Assembly: GCA_029204225.1 (NCBI GenBank)
Contig: CM055107.1
Coordinates: forward strand, 48,858,550-48,900,545
Length of the DNA: 41,996 bases
Source of the DNA: Diphasiastrum complanatum
Taxonomy: Eukaryota > Streptophyta > Lycopodiopsida > Lycopodiales > Lycopodiaceae
Reading direction: 5' to 3'
Both the position numbers and the translations under genes were made by a program. Below the pieces are notes generated by a model. The model was not told the origin of the DNA and did no database searches. It saw only the letters and a list, made by a program, of their open reading frames with translations. How positions within the stretch are numbered: position 1 is the first letter of the stretch; every line of letters starts with the position of its first letter. Positions 1-11,137 of the stretch are shown here, piece after piece.

Positions 1-425
1 AAAAAGGGGATCTTTCATCCAAATGGGAGCTTTGCTCAGCCTTTAGGAGAATTACAACTCACTCAAAAGAGCATTTGTCATCCACTTAAGGAGAAGTTTC
101 ATCCACTTAAGGAGAGTGTTCATCCAAGAATGTAGATTGTCAACAATAGGATTGAAAAGAACATTGTTAGTATTGAATATGCACAAGCCTCACAATCACA
201 AATGATTAGGTGTTATGATCTGATCCAAAATAGTTTCTTTTCAGCCTCTGATCTTCAATAGACCTGAAATATGCTTTTGATCCACAAGTTCAACTCACAA
301 AACAAAGGTTAGTAAGATTTGATCAACAAAGCAATGCAAAATCATGCTAGAACTTGATCAAACATCCAAATATCACCAAAAATGGAATACTTACTGTAAA
401 TAAAAGCCAACCAGCTCTGATACCA
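1..425 (-). mobile_element. 5' leader of a Ty1/copia element, cut by window edge
   Basis: This is the untranslated leader of a minus-strand copia-type element whose body lies beyond the left edge. The primer binding site lies at 414-425 on the plus strand (GCTCTGATACCA, reverse complement TGGTATCAGAGC), which is complementary to the 3' end of initiator methionine tRNA and directly abuts the LTR that follows. A 21-bp direct repeat starting CATCCACTTAAGG occurs twice at 79-99 and 100-120, with shorter CATCCA echoes at 17 and 121. No coding sequence is seen here; gag would lie further left. Calling it leader is inferred from its position next to PBS and LTR. Confidence 0.7.
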
Positions 426-1080
426 TGTGAAAAATACAGATCCTAAGTGGATCTAAACTCCAAGATCATTGGCTTGAATGCTTGCACTCCAAACTACATA
501 AGCTAGGAATTGGCAACACATTCTATGCTACCTAGAATGCAAAGAACTTCATCAAAAACAATTTATCACAAATGGAAACTTCCATAAACATCAAGTGCGG
601 CCCAAAATAGCATTATACAGTCCATAATACATCAGCCTACCACTTTTGGAAAGCACCTAAGATCATACACAATAGCTTGAAGACAATACACACAACAATG
701 CTCTCAATGGAGGAAGAAACAATGACAATGATCTATTGATCTCAATGAAGCATACAAAAGGTTTCTCCAACCTGTTCTCCACGACTTCCCTACTATTTAT
801 GGATGAGGAAGATGACTCTCTCTCCTCTCTCTAGAAGGTACTTGACCCTAGATATTCCCTATATAGGAAAAATAGCTAAAAATGGCTTATATGACCAAAA
901 TACATCAAAATGGTCTCATTTTGAAGGGTATGAAGTTTGACACTTCATCATACTGAAAAAATACAGTAAATAAAAACATTGTGGCCTGGTTCACACGTGT
1001 GAAACTCCAGAACCAAAACTATTTACAATTTTAGCCAATTTAGGCCTCAAACTAGCTAGGAAATGTTGACAATTTTCACA
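426..1080 (-). repeat. Copia-type LTR (5' LTR of a minus-strand element)
   Basis: The 655-bp segment begins TGTGAAAA and ends TTTTCACA, so it has 8-bp inverted termini with the TG...CA ends of an LTR. An initiator-Met PBS adjoins it on the left, which makes it the 5' LTR of an element read on the minus strand. It contains the palindrome CACACGTGTG at 992-1001 and CT-rich stretches near 810-835. The same termini are used by the copia LTRs at 5833 and 11138, but the internal sequence differs, so this is a separate family. The partner LTR lies outside the window. Confidence 0.82.
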
Positions 1081-1736
1081 GCTCACATCATCAAAGAGAC
1101 ACAAATCTCAGTAAGTAAGAGCAAATGTCTTTGTATTTGATTGTATTCAAGTTAAACAATTTCGCTCCAACTCTTCATTCTTCATACGGGATTTTGGCTC
1201 TAGCCTTCCATACTCTGGTGGATGCCATTTTGTTTGTAGAACGGAGATAGAAAATTTTGCAATAAAATTAGAAAATAAAAGAGTCAGAAAATTGCTCGTG
1301 AAATATGCTATGGCGAAGAGAAAAAGTGACCGAATGTTTTTCGGGCATATTCAACCCTGGGTCGAATCGAATCGGGTCAAAATTTTTCGAGCAGATCTTA
1401 CCCTAACTTGAATCAAATCGAATTGAATAAAACTCGATACTAATGAATCTTAAGGACATGTTTTTGACCTTAAAAATTACATCCTAAAAAAAACATCTAA
1501 TACCTATAAAATACTTCTCCTCCCCTCCAATAGGGAAATGTCCTCATTGACTGAGAAGAGGATAAAAAACTAAATAATACAAATAGTAAAATATAAATAT
1601 CAAAACGAAAAAGAAAACAAAATGAAATTAAAAGAGAGGATAAAACTAAATAAAATCAATAAATATTCTCTTGGAAAAGCATAGATTTAAAATTTTTTAC
1701 GTAAAACCAAGACTTTATTTGTAAATCACTTTCTAT
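1081..1736. other. No gene seen; AT-rich sequence
   Basis: I find no open frame with recognisable similarity here. A short CG-containing stretch near 1330-1440 (several TCGAATC/TCGAATT motifs) stands out from AT-rich flanks. It may be the 3' portion of the gypsy element that follows, but no LTR boundary can be identified. Confidence 0.4.
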
Positions 1737-4154
1737 GGTTGATTGTATTTCTTGATACGAGAGCCATTTACTCTTGTATCAAGGAAATTCTCTTCAAGAT
1801 CAGCCAGCTAGATCGAATTATTGGAAAATACGTCAATGACTTTATAAGGCCCCATCCATCTTGTATGTAATTTTCCAGGAAATTTTATATGTCCGTTGTC
1901 ATATAAAAGTGCCAAATCACCAGCTTTAAGAGAAATTCTCTTCAAATGTGTATCATAATGTTCCTTTCTCTTTTTCTATACCACTATTGTTTCTTGCAAA
2001 GCACAAAGTCGATCATCCTCCAATCAAGATATCTGATGCAGTCTTTCATCAATAATATTATGTGATTCTTCATGATCTGCATGTTGAATTCAGTATGTTG
2101 GAATCTCGAATTCAATTGGGAGTATTGGGTACATTCCATAAACTAAATAATATGTAGTCTTTTTAGTTGTGATTTTTTCGGTGTTCCGATATGCCCAAAG
2201 AACTGTTGGTATTTTCGTATCCCAATGAGTAGAATGTTGATCTGTAATTTAATTCAATATTTTACATAAAATATCATTCGCTCGTTCAGTCAATCCATTT
2301 GCTTTAGAATATATGGAGTGGTCCTTCTATGAATAATCATATAATGCTTCAGTAACTTTGCAATAGAATTATTTATGAAATGAGTTCCTTTGTCACTGAC
2401 AAGTTCTAAAGGACAGCCACATCTTGTGATTATTTTAGCAAAACGAAAATTGGTGTGGAGCCTCATGATCCCACATTATCCAAGTTATTGTTATGTATTG
2501 TAAAAATTTTTGATTTTTATACATGTAAATGTGCTATAGTGCTATACATGTGAATGTGCTATAGTGTCTAAATTCAAGTAAAGGCTTATTTGCACTTTGT
2601 AAATTCACATTTAGGTTAGAATTTGCGACGTTCTATAGAGACACAATAGCGGATCACAACCGACATTTTGACGGTTGATAAACAACATTGAGACCGGTGA
2701 TCGTTCCCATAAGGTCGACACTTTGGGCCATTGTACTTACGCATTTGCACAGATCTGAGTATCAATAGAGAGAGAAGAGCAAGTTTCTATAGCTTGAACA
2801 TACTTTTCCTTTGCCATCTTTTATAGCATTACTTCTTATCATTTGAGCGAATACACTTTGTATGATTTGTAATGTTTTACTGAATTTTAGCCACTCAAAC
2901 GTGGATTCTCATGCATTACCAGCGAGCAACAATTCTGACAAATGTGTGCAAGGAATTAGCCGAAATTATTAAGCATAACCTTAAGCAAAACTTCTTTCAA
3001 TTCCGAATGAGCTATGTATTCAGATAATGAACTTGTTTGATGTTCTGTTCGGTTTGCTTCATGTGATAAGAACTAGTTCTCTGTGTTTGATTAAGAGGAT
3101 TCCTTAGACAATACGATCCCATTTGATCAATCTATTTGCTAGTTGTTGTTTGATCTGATTGCCTAACTGATATCCAAAGGGCCTGAAAGGTAAAGTAATC
3201 TTTATAATCATAGATCTTGACCAAATCGTTTCATCATTGGTGTTCCTGACTAACCAAATATCTTTGGATAACCAGATATGTCACTGTAGTATTCACTGTG
3301 AATATTATATATTCCAGTCCATTTACCATTATACATACATTTATCATACAAAAGATGAGATTATTCTCTCTCTTGGGGAACAATCAAACAATTTATACCA
3401 CTTAATACATTGATTTTGTGGAAATCTATAACGACTAGGCCACCACAATTGGCAACAGTCTTCGCATCATTTTTCTTCGTAGGCTCAGCTTCTACCATTT
3501 TTGTTCAATAGTCTGTTGCTATCAATATGTATCGGTTTTTTTTGTGTCTTGTAGCTCGCTTAATCAATCCCACAAAATCAATACCCCATTTTTTAAATGG
3601 TGCCAATGGTAAGATTGGTACCAACGGCCAATTAGTTGATCTTGCTGGTTTACACATTCTCTGACATGGATCACAGTTTATAATAAACTTCTGCACATCT
3701 CTATACATAATAGGCCACCAATATTTGCCATTCATGATTTTCCGAACTGTGTTCTTCAATGCATAGTGACCTCCAGCTTCTTCTTCATGAAAAGACTTCA
3801 TCACTATTTGAATTTTTGCTAGTTCTAGACACCTTTGGAGTTCATCACTTCTCAATTTGTAAAGCACACCGGATATAATTGTGTATGGTGCTACTTTATA
3901 TTGAAATACATTCTTCTCTTCTCGGGTCATTCCTTCTAGATATAACAATATTTGAACATAATGAATGATATTGCCATATATAGAATTTTTGATATTTATC
4001 AACATTAATTCTTCGTCAGGTAGATTATCTGATATTGGATCTTTTGGTTCGGTTGTTTCTAATCTCGACAAATAATCAACATTTTCATGGTGTTTTCCAG
4101 TTCGGATTTCCACTATATAATCGAATTATGATAGTAGAAGTATCCACCTTGTGT
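1737..4154 (-). pseudogene. Ty3/gypsy pol remnant: RNase H tail and integrase
   Basis: Read on the minus strand from 4154, this encodes the end of gypsy RNase H (RWILLLS, then DYIVEI and a GK-H-NVDYLSRL motif), the HHCC zinc-binding region (residues 110-155 of the 202-aa ORF at 3505-4113: an H at GGHY, then CDPCQRM) and the start of the DDE core (WGIDFVG). After a 994-bp insertion the core resumes at about 2448 with CGCPLELVSDKGTHF (second catalytic Asp), then a broken TER motif, LWAYRN and a C-terminal GDLALL...GPYKV. In-frame stops are frequent (for example TAA for Glu just after RWILLLS), so it is dead. The coding breaks off beside a GT microsatellite at 4151. Confidence 0.88.
2454..3447. 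mobile_element. Solo LTR inserted in gypsy integrase
   Basis: The segment begins TGTGG and ends CCACA, and is flanked by a perfect 5-bp direct repeat ATTGG (2449-2453 and 3448-3452). Removing it brings the two halves of the gypsy integrase frame together, which fixes the boundaries. At 994 bp with no internal coding it is best read as a solo LTR left by recombination between the LTRs of a full element. It contains a 25-bp-period tandem repeat (two copies from 2519, unit starting ATACATGT). Its family and orientation cannot be decided. Confidence 0.8.
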
Positions 4155-4237
4155 GTGTGTGTGTGTGTGTGTGTTTTGATTAAGATTTAGGGTACTAGAT
4201 GGATAGATAGTATTTAATGGTAATTGTATGTTAGAAT

Positions 4238-4277
<40 letters not shown>

Positions 4278-4350
4278 GGGTAGTAGATGAGTAGATAATG
4301 TTTAATGACAATTGTATGCTAGATTTGTAATTTAAGAGAGAGAGAGAAAA
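4151..4350. repeat. GT and GA microsatellites in a duplicated 88-bp unit
   Basis: (GT)12 spans 4151-4174 and (GA)13 spans 4246-4272, with a further GA tract at 4335-4347. The sequence from GATTTAGGGTA at 4184 repeats at 4272, so an 88-bp unit ending in a GA tract is tandemly duplicated with divergence. The GT tract coincides with the point where gypsy RNase H similarity ends. Confidence 0.85.
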
Positions 4351-4497
4351 AAGGAGCAGACACAAAATGAGAGAGAATTTGAAGTAGATAATAATAATTT
4401 GCTTATAATAATGGTTCAATTGTGTAATATAGTGTTATCTTTTAATTGCTTGTGCATGTGACAAAAATATTAAGAACAAAAGGAAAGAGAGCAAGCG

Positions 4498-5832
4498 TTG
4501 GAAGAGCAAGCAATTGAACGCTTGCACTTGAGCTTCGAGTTTACCAGTGAGTTTGTGTTGTTTCAATTTTTTTATTATTGGAATATGTTATCTAACATAG
4601 TAAAACATCAAATGTTATTCAACACTTTCATTTTGTTCAAAGCAATTATCGCATACACTAGAAAAAAGACACAAAGCCCTAACTTCTAGAAGGAAAATCT
4701 TGAAGATGATGATGAGGAACAGGTGTGTGAAGAGGACCTCTAGTTGCCAAAGAAGGAGGCACTCGAAAAATTGGACCGTAAGTCTATTGATACATAAGCC
4801 CTAAAGTTTGATCTGTCAGAGTTAGTTTCTACCACAATTTACCTAATGTTGCAGACATTCCTGACCAATATCGGAAATTTGATTGAATATATTAGAACTT
4901 AGGAAAAGAAAAGGTATGAGCTCAGTATACTGCAGGGTCGAATAGAAGATCAGCAAGAGTTAATCTCTAAATTATTTGCTGATGCTGCTAAAGTGCCAAA
5001 ATTAATTATGTTGATGAACTTGAAGGATGCTGAAATAAATAATTTAAAAACTAATGGTGAATTATAGTTGTAGTTAATAAGAGAAAAAGATTTGCAGAGA
5101 GTTCAGTTGTTGCGCAAGGTCGAAGAACTGAGAGGTGACGTCTCGAACAAGAAAAATTAGCTATTGATGGAGCAAAGTGAAAATTGCACTTTGAAAATTA
5201 GCCACTTTATTCAAAGAAGCCGAGGAAGACGACTCTCTAGGCTCAGACACTGAACCCGAAGCTGCTGAGAAAGGAAAAGTAATCCAGAAATATATAATAG
5301 AGTGTACTAATCCCTTGGATCACGGACGAGTTCAAGAGTTGGAGGAACACTTGAAACATTTGACTGAGGCCAAACAAGTGATGAGAGATTAAGAAGTGCA
5401 GACTGTGGAGTTATTATCAGAATTTGATTCAGAAAATGAGCATGTTATTGATCATTCAATTCACGAGAGTGAATACTCAAAGGCAGAGGAGGTGGAGGTG
5501 ACTAAGGAAAGGAAGAAAAGAACGAAACATGAAAGATCGAGACCTAAACCCAATCAAGTGCTTATGAAAGAATTCTTTCATCTCAAAAGAAAACTTTTTA
5601 CTTATATGTCTCAGTTTAGAAACATTGAGCAATTGTGGATGATAAAGTATGCTTTTATGCCTGGGCTGAAAGGATATAATAATAAATATTGGAATGAAAT
5701 TTGGAGAACTGAAGACTTCATGCCAATTTGGGCAACCCTAACTTTGGAAGAAAAAAGATGTCTTTCTTGGGGAATTCTACAAAGTTTCTTTGTTGTAGAA
5801 AAGACAGGGCTGACAAAGATTTTGATAGGCAT
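4498..5832 (+). pseudogene. Unrecognised decayed ORF, coiled-coil then charged region
   Basis: Plus-strand coding-like sequence with many stops. Around 4890-5160 the conceptual translation is rich in E, K, L and Q with heptad-like spacing, suggesting a coiled coil. The longest open part (5396-5923) has an acidic then lysine-rich stretch (residues 5-60) and a more globular part with W and Y residues (MPGLKGYNNKYW, then WGILQSFF). Its last codons read into the LTR of the copia element inserted at 5833, so the original frame ended elsewhere. I do not recognise the family; a retroelement gag-like protein is one possibility. Function unknown. Confidence 0.35.
5828..5832. repeat. Target site duplication GGCAT (left)
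   Basis: Matches the 5-bp GGCAT at 11829-11833 immediately outside the right LTR. The match extends by two more bases (TAGGCAT) if the right LTR is taken to end at 11826. Confidence 0.85.
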
Positions 5833-6521
5833 TGTGAAAAGTACAGTACTAAGGACCATAAATGGATCTTTGAATGATCCACAACGTGATTGTATGCTTG
5901 TTAAACAATCTATCAGAAACTAGTCATCAGAAAACAAGATCTAGTTTAGCAGCTTCATAGGAAACAAGTAGAGACAATCAAAGCATTGATCAATCAGTAT
6001 AATCCAACTCCACACGTGTGGAAATAAGGCTATAGTACGGCGTGTAGACTGTTTACAAAATGCCAAAGCTGGGTTTCATTGGAAAAATAGAGTAATCACC
6101 ATACAATGAGAGGAAACTCGAGTTTCTCCTCGAGGCTCCAAAAAGTTTCTATCTTCTCACTATGGAGAATGGGAATACATAGTAAAACACACTTCCTTTG
6201 AAAAGTTAGGTGAAAATCCAGCATGTAATAAGGAAGTAGACTCCACTTTCTTGCCCTAATGTGAAAACCCTAGCCTAGATCCAAGAGTCATGCTTGGTAG
6301 GTGCATGGTAGGTACAAATCTCATCATAAATCATGGTCTAGATCCTACAAAGTAGGAATCACTACCAAATAGACACAACCACTCCTCTTGACTCGTGGTA
6401 ACCTACTTTAGGTGTGTATGTACAAGTGGCACTTTGGCCATTGAAGTAACCAACAAACAATATTGACAAAATGTACAATATTCTACATGTCTAGATTTGC
6501 CAATGTAGGCAATTTTTCACA
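5833..6521 (-). repeat. 3' LTR of the copia element
   Basis: The 689-bp LTR begins TGTGAAAA and ends TTTTCACA. It contains the palindrome CACACGTGTG at 6011-6020. It lacks 2 bp found in the other copy (AGACTGTT versus AGACAGTGTT). The polypurine tract on its inner side marks it as the 3' LTR of a minus-strand element. Confidence 0.95.
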
Positions 6522-6530
6522 CTCCTCCTC
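6522..6530 (-). promoter_or_regulatory. Polypurine tract
   Basis: On the minus strand GAGGAGGAG immediately precedes the TGTGAAAA start of the 3' LTR. This is the expected position and composition of the plus-strand primer for reverse transcription. Confidence 0.8.
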
Positions 6531-7745
6531 AAATCTAGCCTTGGAGATCAAAATGATTTTATCAATAACTCCAATTGAAGATCTAAGCTTGACAAAAGAA
6601 TCTTTAGGTAAAGGTTTAGTAAAAAAATCAACGAAGCAACTTCATGATGGCACATGTTGGAGCTTGATCTTTTTAGCTTGCACTTTTTCCCTCACGAAAT
6701 GATGAGCAATTTCAATGTGTTTGCTCCTTGCATGGAATGTAGGATTAGTTGCAAGTGATTGGGCTGATTGGTTGTCACAATAGATGATAGGTATCTCCTC
6801 CTCCATGACATGAAGCTCCACCAATAGCCTTTTGAGCCACAAGACCTCCTTGCATGTTGATGTCAAGGCCTTGTATTTGGATTCTGTGGAAGATAGGGAG
6901 ATGGTATCTTGCTTTTTGGAAAGCCATGATACTACTCCATCACATAGAAAGGTGGCAAAGGCACTTGTTGATCTTCTATCCACTTTGTCACCTGCAAAAT
7001 CCGAGTCACTATAGGCTCTTAAGCCAAGATTAGTTCCTCTATACAAAATACCAAAATTCTTAGTGAATGAAATGTATCTAAGAACTCTTTTGGCCATCTT
7101 CCAATGTGAAACTAGAGGACTTTGCATGGATTGGCTTAACTTTCCAACACTATAAGTAAGATCAAGTCTAGTTATAGTTAAATAGATCAAGGAGCCAATA
7201 AGCCTTCTATATAATGTGATGTCCTCAAAGGATGCTTCATCACAACCAATAGATGCTTTTACATGTTGCTCCATTGGTGTCTCAATGTCTTTACAATTCT
7301 TCATTCCAAATCTATCTAGGATGGATGTAGCATATTTAGATTGACAAATGAAGCTAAAATCACATCCTCTAATAACCTCTATTCCAAGAATGAAGCTCAA
7401 TAGGCCGAGATCTACCATCTTAAACTCTTTTTCTAAAGCAATTTTTACATCTCTAATTCCATCTAGATCATTACCACTCAAGATAATGTCATCTACATAC
7501 AAAACAAGAATAATGATCATGCCATCATGAAAACTTATATACAATGATGGATCATAGGCACTAATTACAAAATTTATGGAAATGAGAAAAGAGTTTAGCC
7601 TAGAGTACCATGCTCTAGGTGCTTGCTTGAGCCCATAAAGGCTCTTCTTCAAAAAGCACACCTTTCCTTCATGCTTTGCCTTGATGAAGCCCTCGGGTTG
7701 CCTCATGTAGATCTCTTCCTCCAAAATAACCATTGAGGAATGCAT
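6531..7745 (-). pseudogene. Copia pol, part 3: reverse transcriptase C-half and RNase H
   Basis: The open frame 7745-6642 starts just after the frameshift in the RVT_2 domain. It contains EEIYMRQPEGF, GLKQAPRAWY, the catalytic YVDD (residues 88-91), LGIEV, and then copia RNase H with AYSDSDFAGD, SSTESKY and YCDNQSA carrying the acidic residues. A TGA at 6644-6642 interrupts the frame, but beyond it the same frame continues with the usual FTKPLP motif to about the polypurine tract. It is therefore the true 3' end of pol with one premature stop. Products would copy element RNA in the particle; this copy is broken. Confidence 0.92.
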
Positions 7746-9072
7746 TTATGAAGTCAAGTTGGAATAGCTCCCAATTGAAGGTTGTAGCAAGACTAATGAT
7801 CAACCTGATAGTAACAAGCTTAGCCACAGGAGCAAAAGTCTCATCATAGTCAATGCCTTTGGTTTGTAAAAAACCTTTGGCAACAAGCCTAGATTTATGC
7901 TTGCTTATTGATCCATCTTGATTATACTTCAATCTAAACACCCACTTGCAATCAAGAAGTTTCTTCCCTTGAGGAAGATCCACAAGATCCCAAGTATGAT
8001 TCTCAATAAGAGCATCATGCTCTACTTGCATAGCATCCATCCAACTTTTAGACTTACAAGCATCTTCATAGCATGTTGGCTCATCTAACATTGAAGTAAG
8101 AAAGGTGCAAGATGTGAAAGATGATGAGCCTTCCCTTTGATCACCTTGACCATCATAGGTGAGCCTCAATGGCTCGGATCTTGCCCTTGTAGATCTTCTT
8201 GGAGTTCTTGGAGTTCTTGCATCTTGAGGTGGATCCTCAAGTTCTTCTTCACTTGGAAGCTCCTCCTCCATCCTAGCATGATCCTTGGCATCAAGATGAT
8301 TAGTAACATTATCATCCATATCACAAGCTTGTCCTTCATAAAAAATAACATCCCTACTCACTATCACCTTGCTAGTGATGGGATTGAAGACTCTATAACC
8401 TTTGCTATTCTCACCATATCCCACAAAGATGCCTTTGATGGATGTTGCATCATCCTTCCTTCTCTTATCCAAGGATTGGTGTACATAGAAAGTGGATCCA
8501 AAAACTTTGAGATCTTTGAGATTGGGCTTCTCTCCAAATAGAGCTTCAAATGGTGTGATTCCTCCAATGGCTTGGTTTGGCAATCTATTGCACAAATAGT
8601 TAGCACAAGTTATTGCTTCACCCCAAAATGGTTTGGATAGAGAAGCATCTAGCCTTAAGGCCTTAGCACACTCACAAAGAGATCTATTTCTTCTCTCACT
8701 CACTCCATTTTGTTGAGGGGTGTATGGACATGACAACTCCCTCTTTATGCCATTAGAACTACAAAAGTCAATCAAATTATTGGAGATATATTCACCTCCA
8801 TTATCACTCCTTAATACCTTAATCTTGGTACTAAGTTGATTTTCTACCAAAGTCTTGAACTTTACAAAAGAATCAAACACCACTGATTTGCTAGACAAGA
8901 GGTACATCCAACAAAATATAGAATAGTCATCAATGAAGATTACATAGTACTTGGCACCACCATTAGACTCATGTGAAAAACTATGAACATCCGAATAGAT
9001 GAGTTCAAGAGGAGAGTTTATCTTGATGTAGATCTTGAGAAGGGTAGTTTGTGAGCCTTTGAGAGGCTGCAT
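7669..9072 (-). pseudogene. Copia pol, part 2: integrase core and reverse transcriptase N-half
   Basis: The frame carries the integrase DDE residues in IYSDVH, LRSDNGGEY and GVSERRNR, the copia-specific KGIFVGYGENSKGYRVF block, an acidic linker, then RVT_2 from WDLVDLP through CKWVFRLKYN, RLVAKGF, DYDETFAPVAK and QLDFINAFLNG. The first Asp of the polymerase active site lies in QLDF. A frameshift near 7740 separates it from part 3, and another near 9020-9050 separates it from the pre-integrase region. The first 20 or so residues of this frame, before NSPLELI, are out-of-frame sequence. Confidence 0.92.
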
Positions 9073-9896
9073 GCTTCACATCTCTTCCCACACTTTGACA
9101 AATGCTTGGGGAGTCCAACTGCAAGCTCCTTTGTAGCCATAGATTCCATGGCTTTGTAGTTGGGGTGGCCCAACCTTTTGTGCCATAGTTCCACCTTTGA
9201 TAGCTCCACCTTTTCCAAGTTAACACTCTCCACTGCAATATTAGCATCAAGCCTAAACAATCTACCTTGCTTAAAGCCTTTGGCTATACATTCATCATTT
9301 CTAAGGATGGAACAAACTCCATGCTTAAATTGTACATCTAGGCCATTATCCATTAACTGGCCAACACTAAGCAAATTCTTGGTTAACTTAGGAGCATAAA
9401 GAACATTATCTAGATTCATCCTTTTGGATGATCCCACATACAAGGGAATTGTTCCTATTCCACTTATCTTACATTCTTGACTACTTGCAGTATAGATTGA
9501 TCTATGTAAGTCATTGTAAGAAAGTAAGGTGGAGAATATGTCCTTTTGATATGTCATGTGGGAACTTGCCCCACTATCTATCCACCAAGAATCATTGGTG
9601 TTGCTCTTGGATGATGGTGGTTTGTTGGAAACCATCAAGGATGACTCTTCATCCTCTTCTTCCTCCTGATGTGCAATGTTGCTTTGTTTGCTCTCATGTG
9701 CCTTCTTCTTCTTGAGACATTCTGATGCAAAATGTCCTTTCTTTCCATAGAAAAAACATTTGTACTTGGACTTGTCTTTGATCTTGCCCTTTGAGCTTGA
9801 AGCCTCATCCTCCTCCTTGGTCTCCTTGAAGTGCTTCTTCTTTCCATTGGTCTTCTTCTTGCTTTTGAATGAGAAATTAGCTTTCTCATCACCATC
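9018..9896 (-). pseudogene. Copia nucleocapsid, protease and GAG-pre-integrase region
   Basis: Downstream of a stop at 9897-9899 the frame continues through a lysine-rich linker and a zinc knuckle near 9716-9763 reading KCFFYGKKGHFASEC. The second Cys of the CX2CX4HX4C pattern is Tyr, which would impair zinc binding. Then come the protease active site WWIDSGASSHM and the pre-integrase zinc region (LWHKRLGHPNY, CEACSLSKAHKLPF). The frame stops at 9018 because of a 1-nt shift; integrase resumes in another frame. Confidence 0.9.
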
Positions 9897-10506
9897 CTAC
9901 AGAGAAATAGCATTCATTCTTGCATTGGTATGCAACATCCTACACTCTTCAGCTACTAATACATTGTGTAGCTTTTCTATAGTAGGCAAAGTGTCTTGGA
10001 TTGCAAAGCTTTGGACCAAATTTGTAAAGCCACTCCCTAGACCATTTAGGACAATCTGAACAAGCTCACTATCTTGAATCTTCTCTCCAATGGAGGCTAA
10101 CTCCCTATTAAGAGACTTGATTCTTAGCACATAATCTTGTGCACTCTCATCACTCCTCTTCATGCTTTGTAGAATCTAATTCCTAAGCATGAGAACCCTC
10201 GAAAGTGTTACTAGACTCATAGATAGATTTTAAAGATTCCCAAGCCTCTTTAGCACTCTTACATGATGATACTTCCCTTAAAAGATCATTGCTTACATTC
10301 ATCTTAATACAGTGAAGTGCAAGCCTAGACCTCTTCTTCTATCTCACTAATTCCTGTGCACCTAGAGGTTCATCTTCATCATCTATTAGAAACTCATAAA
10401 GATCCTGGAGCACCATTAGTGATTCCATCCTCACTTTCCAAATAGCATAATTGGTAGAATTTAACCTCTCACTAGCTTCTAGAAGGTAGGCTCCCACTGA
10501 TCCCAT
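9897..10506 (-). pseudogene. Copia gag (capsid region), broken
   Basis: The likely ATG is at 10506-10504 (MGSVGAYLLEASERLN), followed by copia gag features: NYAIWKVRMESLM, the KEAWESLKSIYE block, and SAQDYVLRIKSLNREL (UBN2/gag-type). Frame breaks: a TAG after QELVR, a shift plus TAG just before the 10163-9897 ORF, and a TAG at 9897-9899 where nucleocapsid would follow. The start is chosen because it is the first ATG upstream of the conserved tryptophan block and sits about 620 bp inside the PBS. Gag would form the virus-like particle shell. Confidence 0.85.
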
Positions 10507-11124
10507 CTTACTAGCAAGATTCTACACACAAGATATAGATTTGTTTGTACCTGAAACTCACAAAGGTTTCTAACTTGCAGTGTTTTACTCAAATGTTGAC
10601 TTCTAATCCAACAAATGGATTTGTAATCATAGTTCTATCACTCCCTCACAAGCTGGAATGAACATAAGATGAGATGAAAACTACACTCAAGCAAATCTTG
10701 CCAATCTTGGCTATTCTTGGACAAAAATTGACTCTCTCTCTCTCATTCACTTTGATGTACTTTCAAGACCTGGTTTCCACTTTAAGAAGGTCTGAAATCA
10801 GCCTAGATTAATTAGTTTTCATGAAACAAATTCAAAACTAATCAATGGCAAGTGATCTTGGTAGCTTATCCTAGGATTTGCACCAAAAAATACATCAAAC
10901 TGACACCAAATGAATTTTCTATTATCCAATGAATATGGGTTATTAAATGCTAGTTCAGAAATGCCCACACGTGTGAACAGTACGGATTTTGATTCTGAAA
11001 AAGTTTGGGATCAAATTCCCTCACCAAAACCTGGATACCAGCTCGCCCTTCCAATACTAGCTTTTTGCACCAAAACCTGCTAAAATTGGATTAGATTCAA
11101 ACACAGATCAATGGCCTTGTACTT

Positions 11125-11137
11125 GGCTCTGATACCA
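11125..11137 (-). promoter_or_regulatory. Primer binding site, initiator Met tRNA
   Basis: The plus strand reads GGCTCTGATACCA; its reverse complement TGGTATCAGAGCC pairs with the 3' end of plant initiator Met tRNA. It abuts the LTR with no spacer. Confidence 0.92.

Noticed and set aside
4231-4419. 62-aa minus-strand Leu/Ser-rich ORF
   Set aside because: Produced by the GA microsatellite and its duplicated flank.
8137-8541. Plus-strand ORFs opposite copia pol (also 6832-7014, 7348-7530, 9160-9399, 9428-9715, 9760-10059)
   Set aside because: They lie antisense to clear RT, integrase and gag coding and have no recognisable domains.
11125-11137. Possible tRNA gene fragments at the TGGTATCAGAG sites (also 414-425, 39417-39429)
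   Set aside because: Only the tRNA 3'-end complement is present and each abuts an LTR; these are primer binding sites, not tRNA genes.
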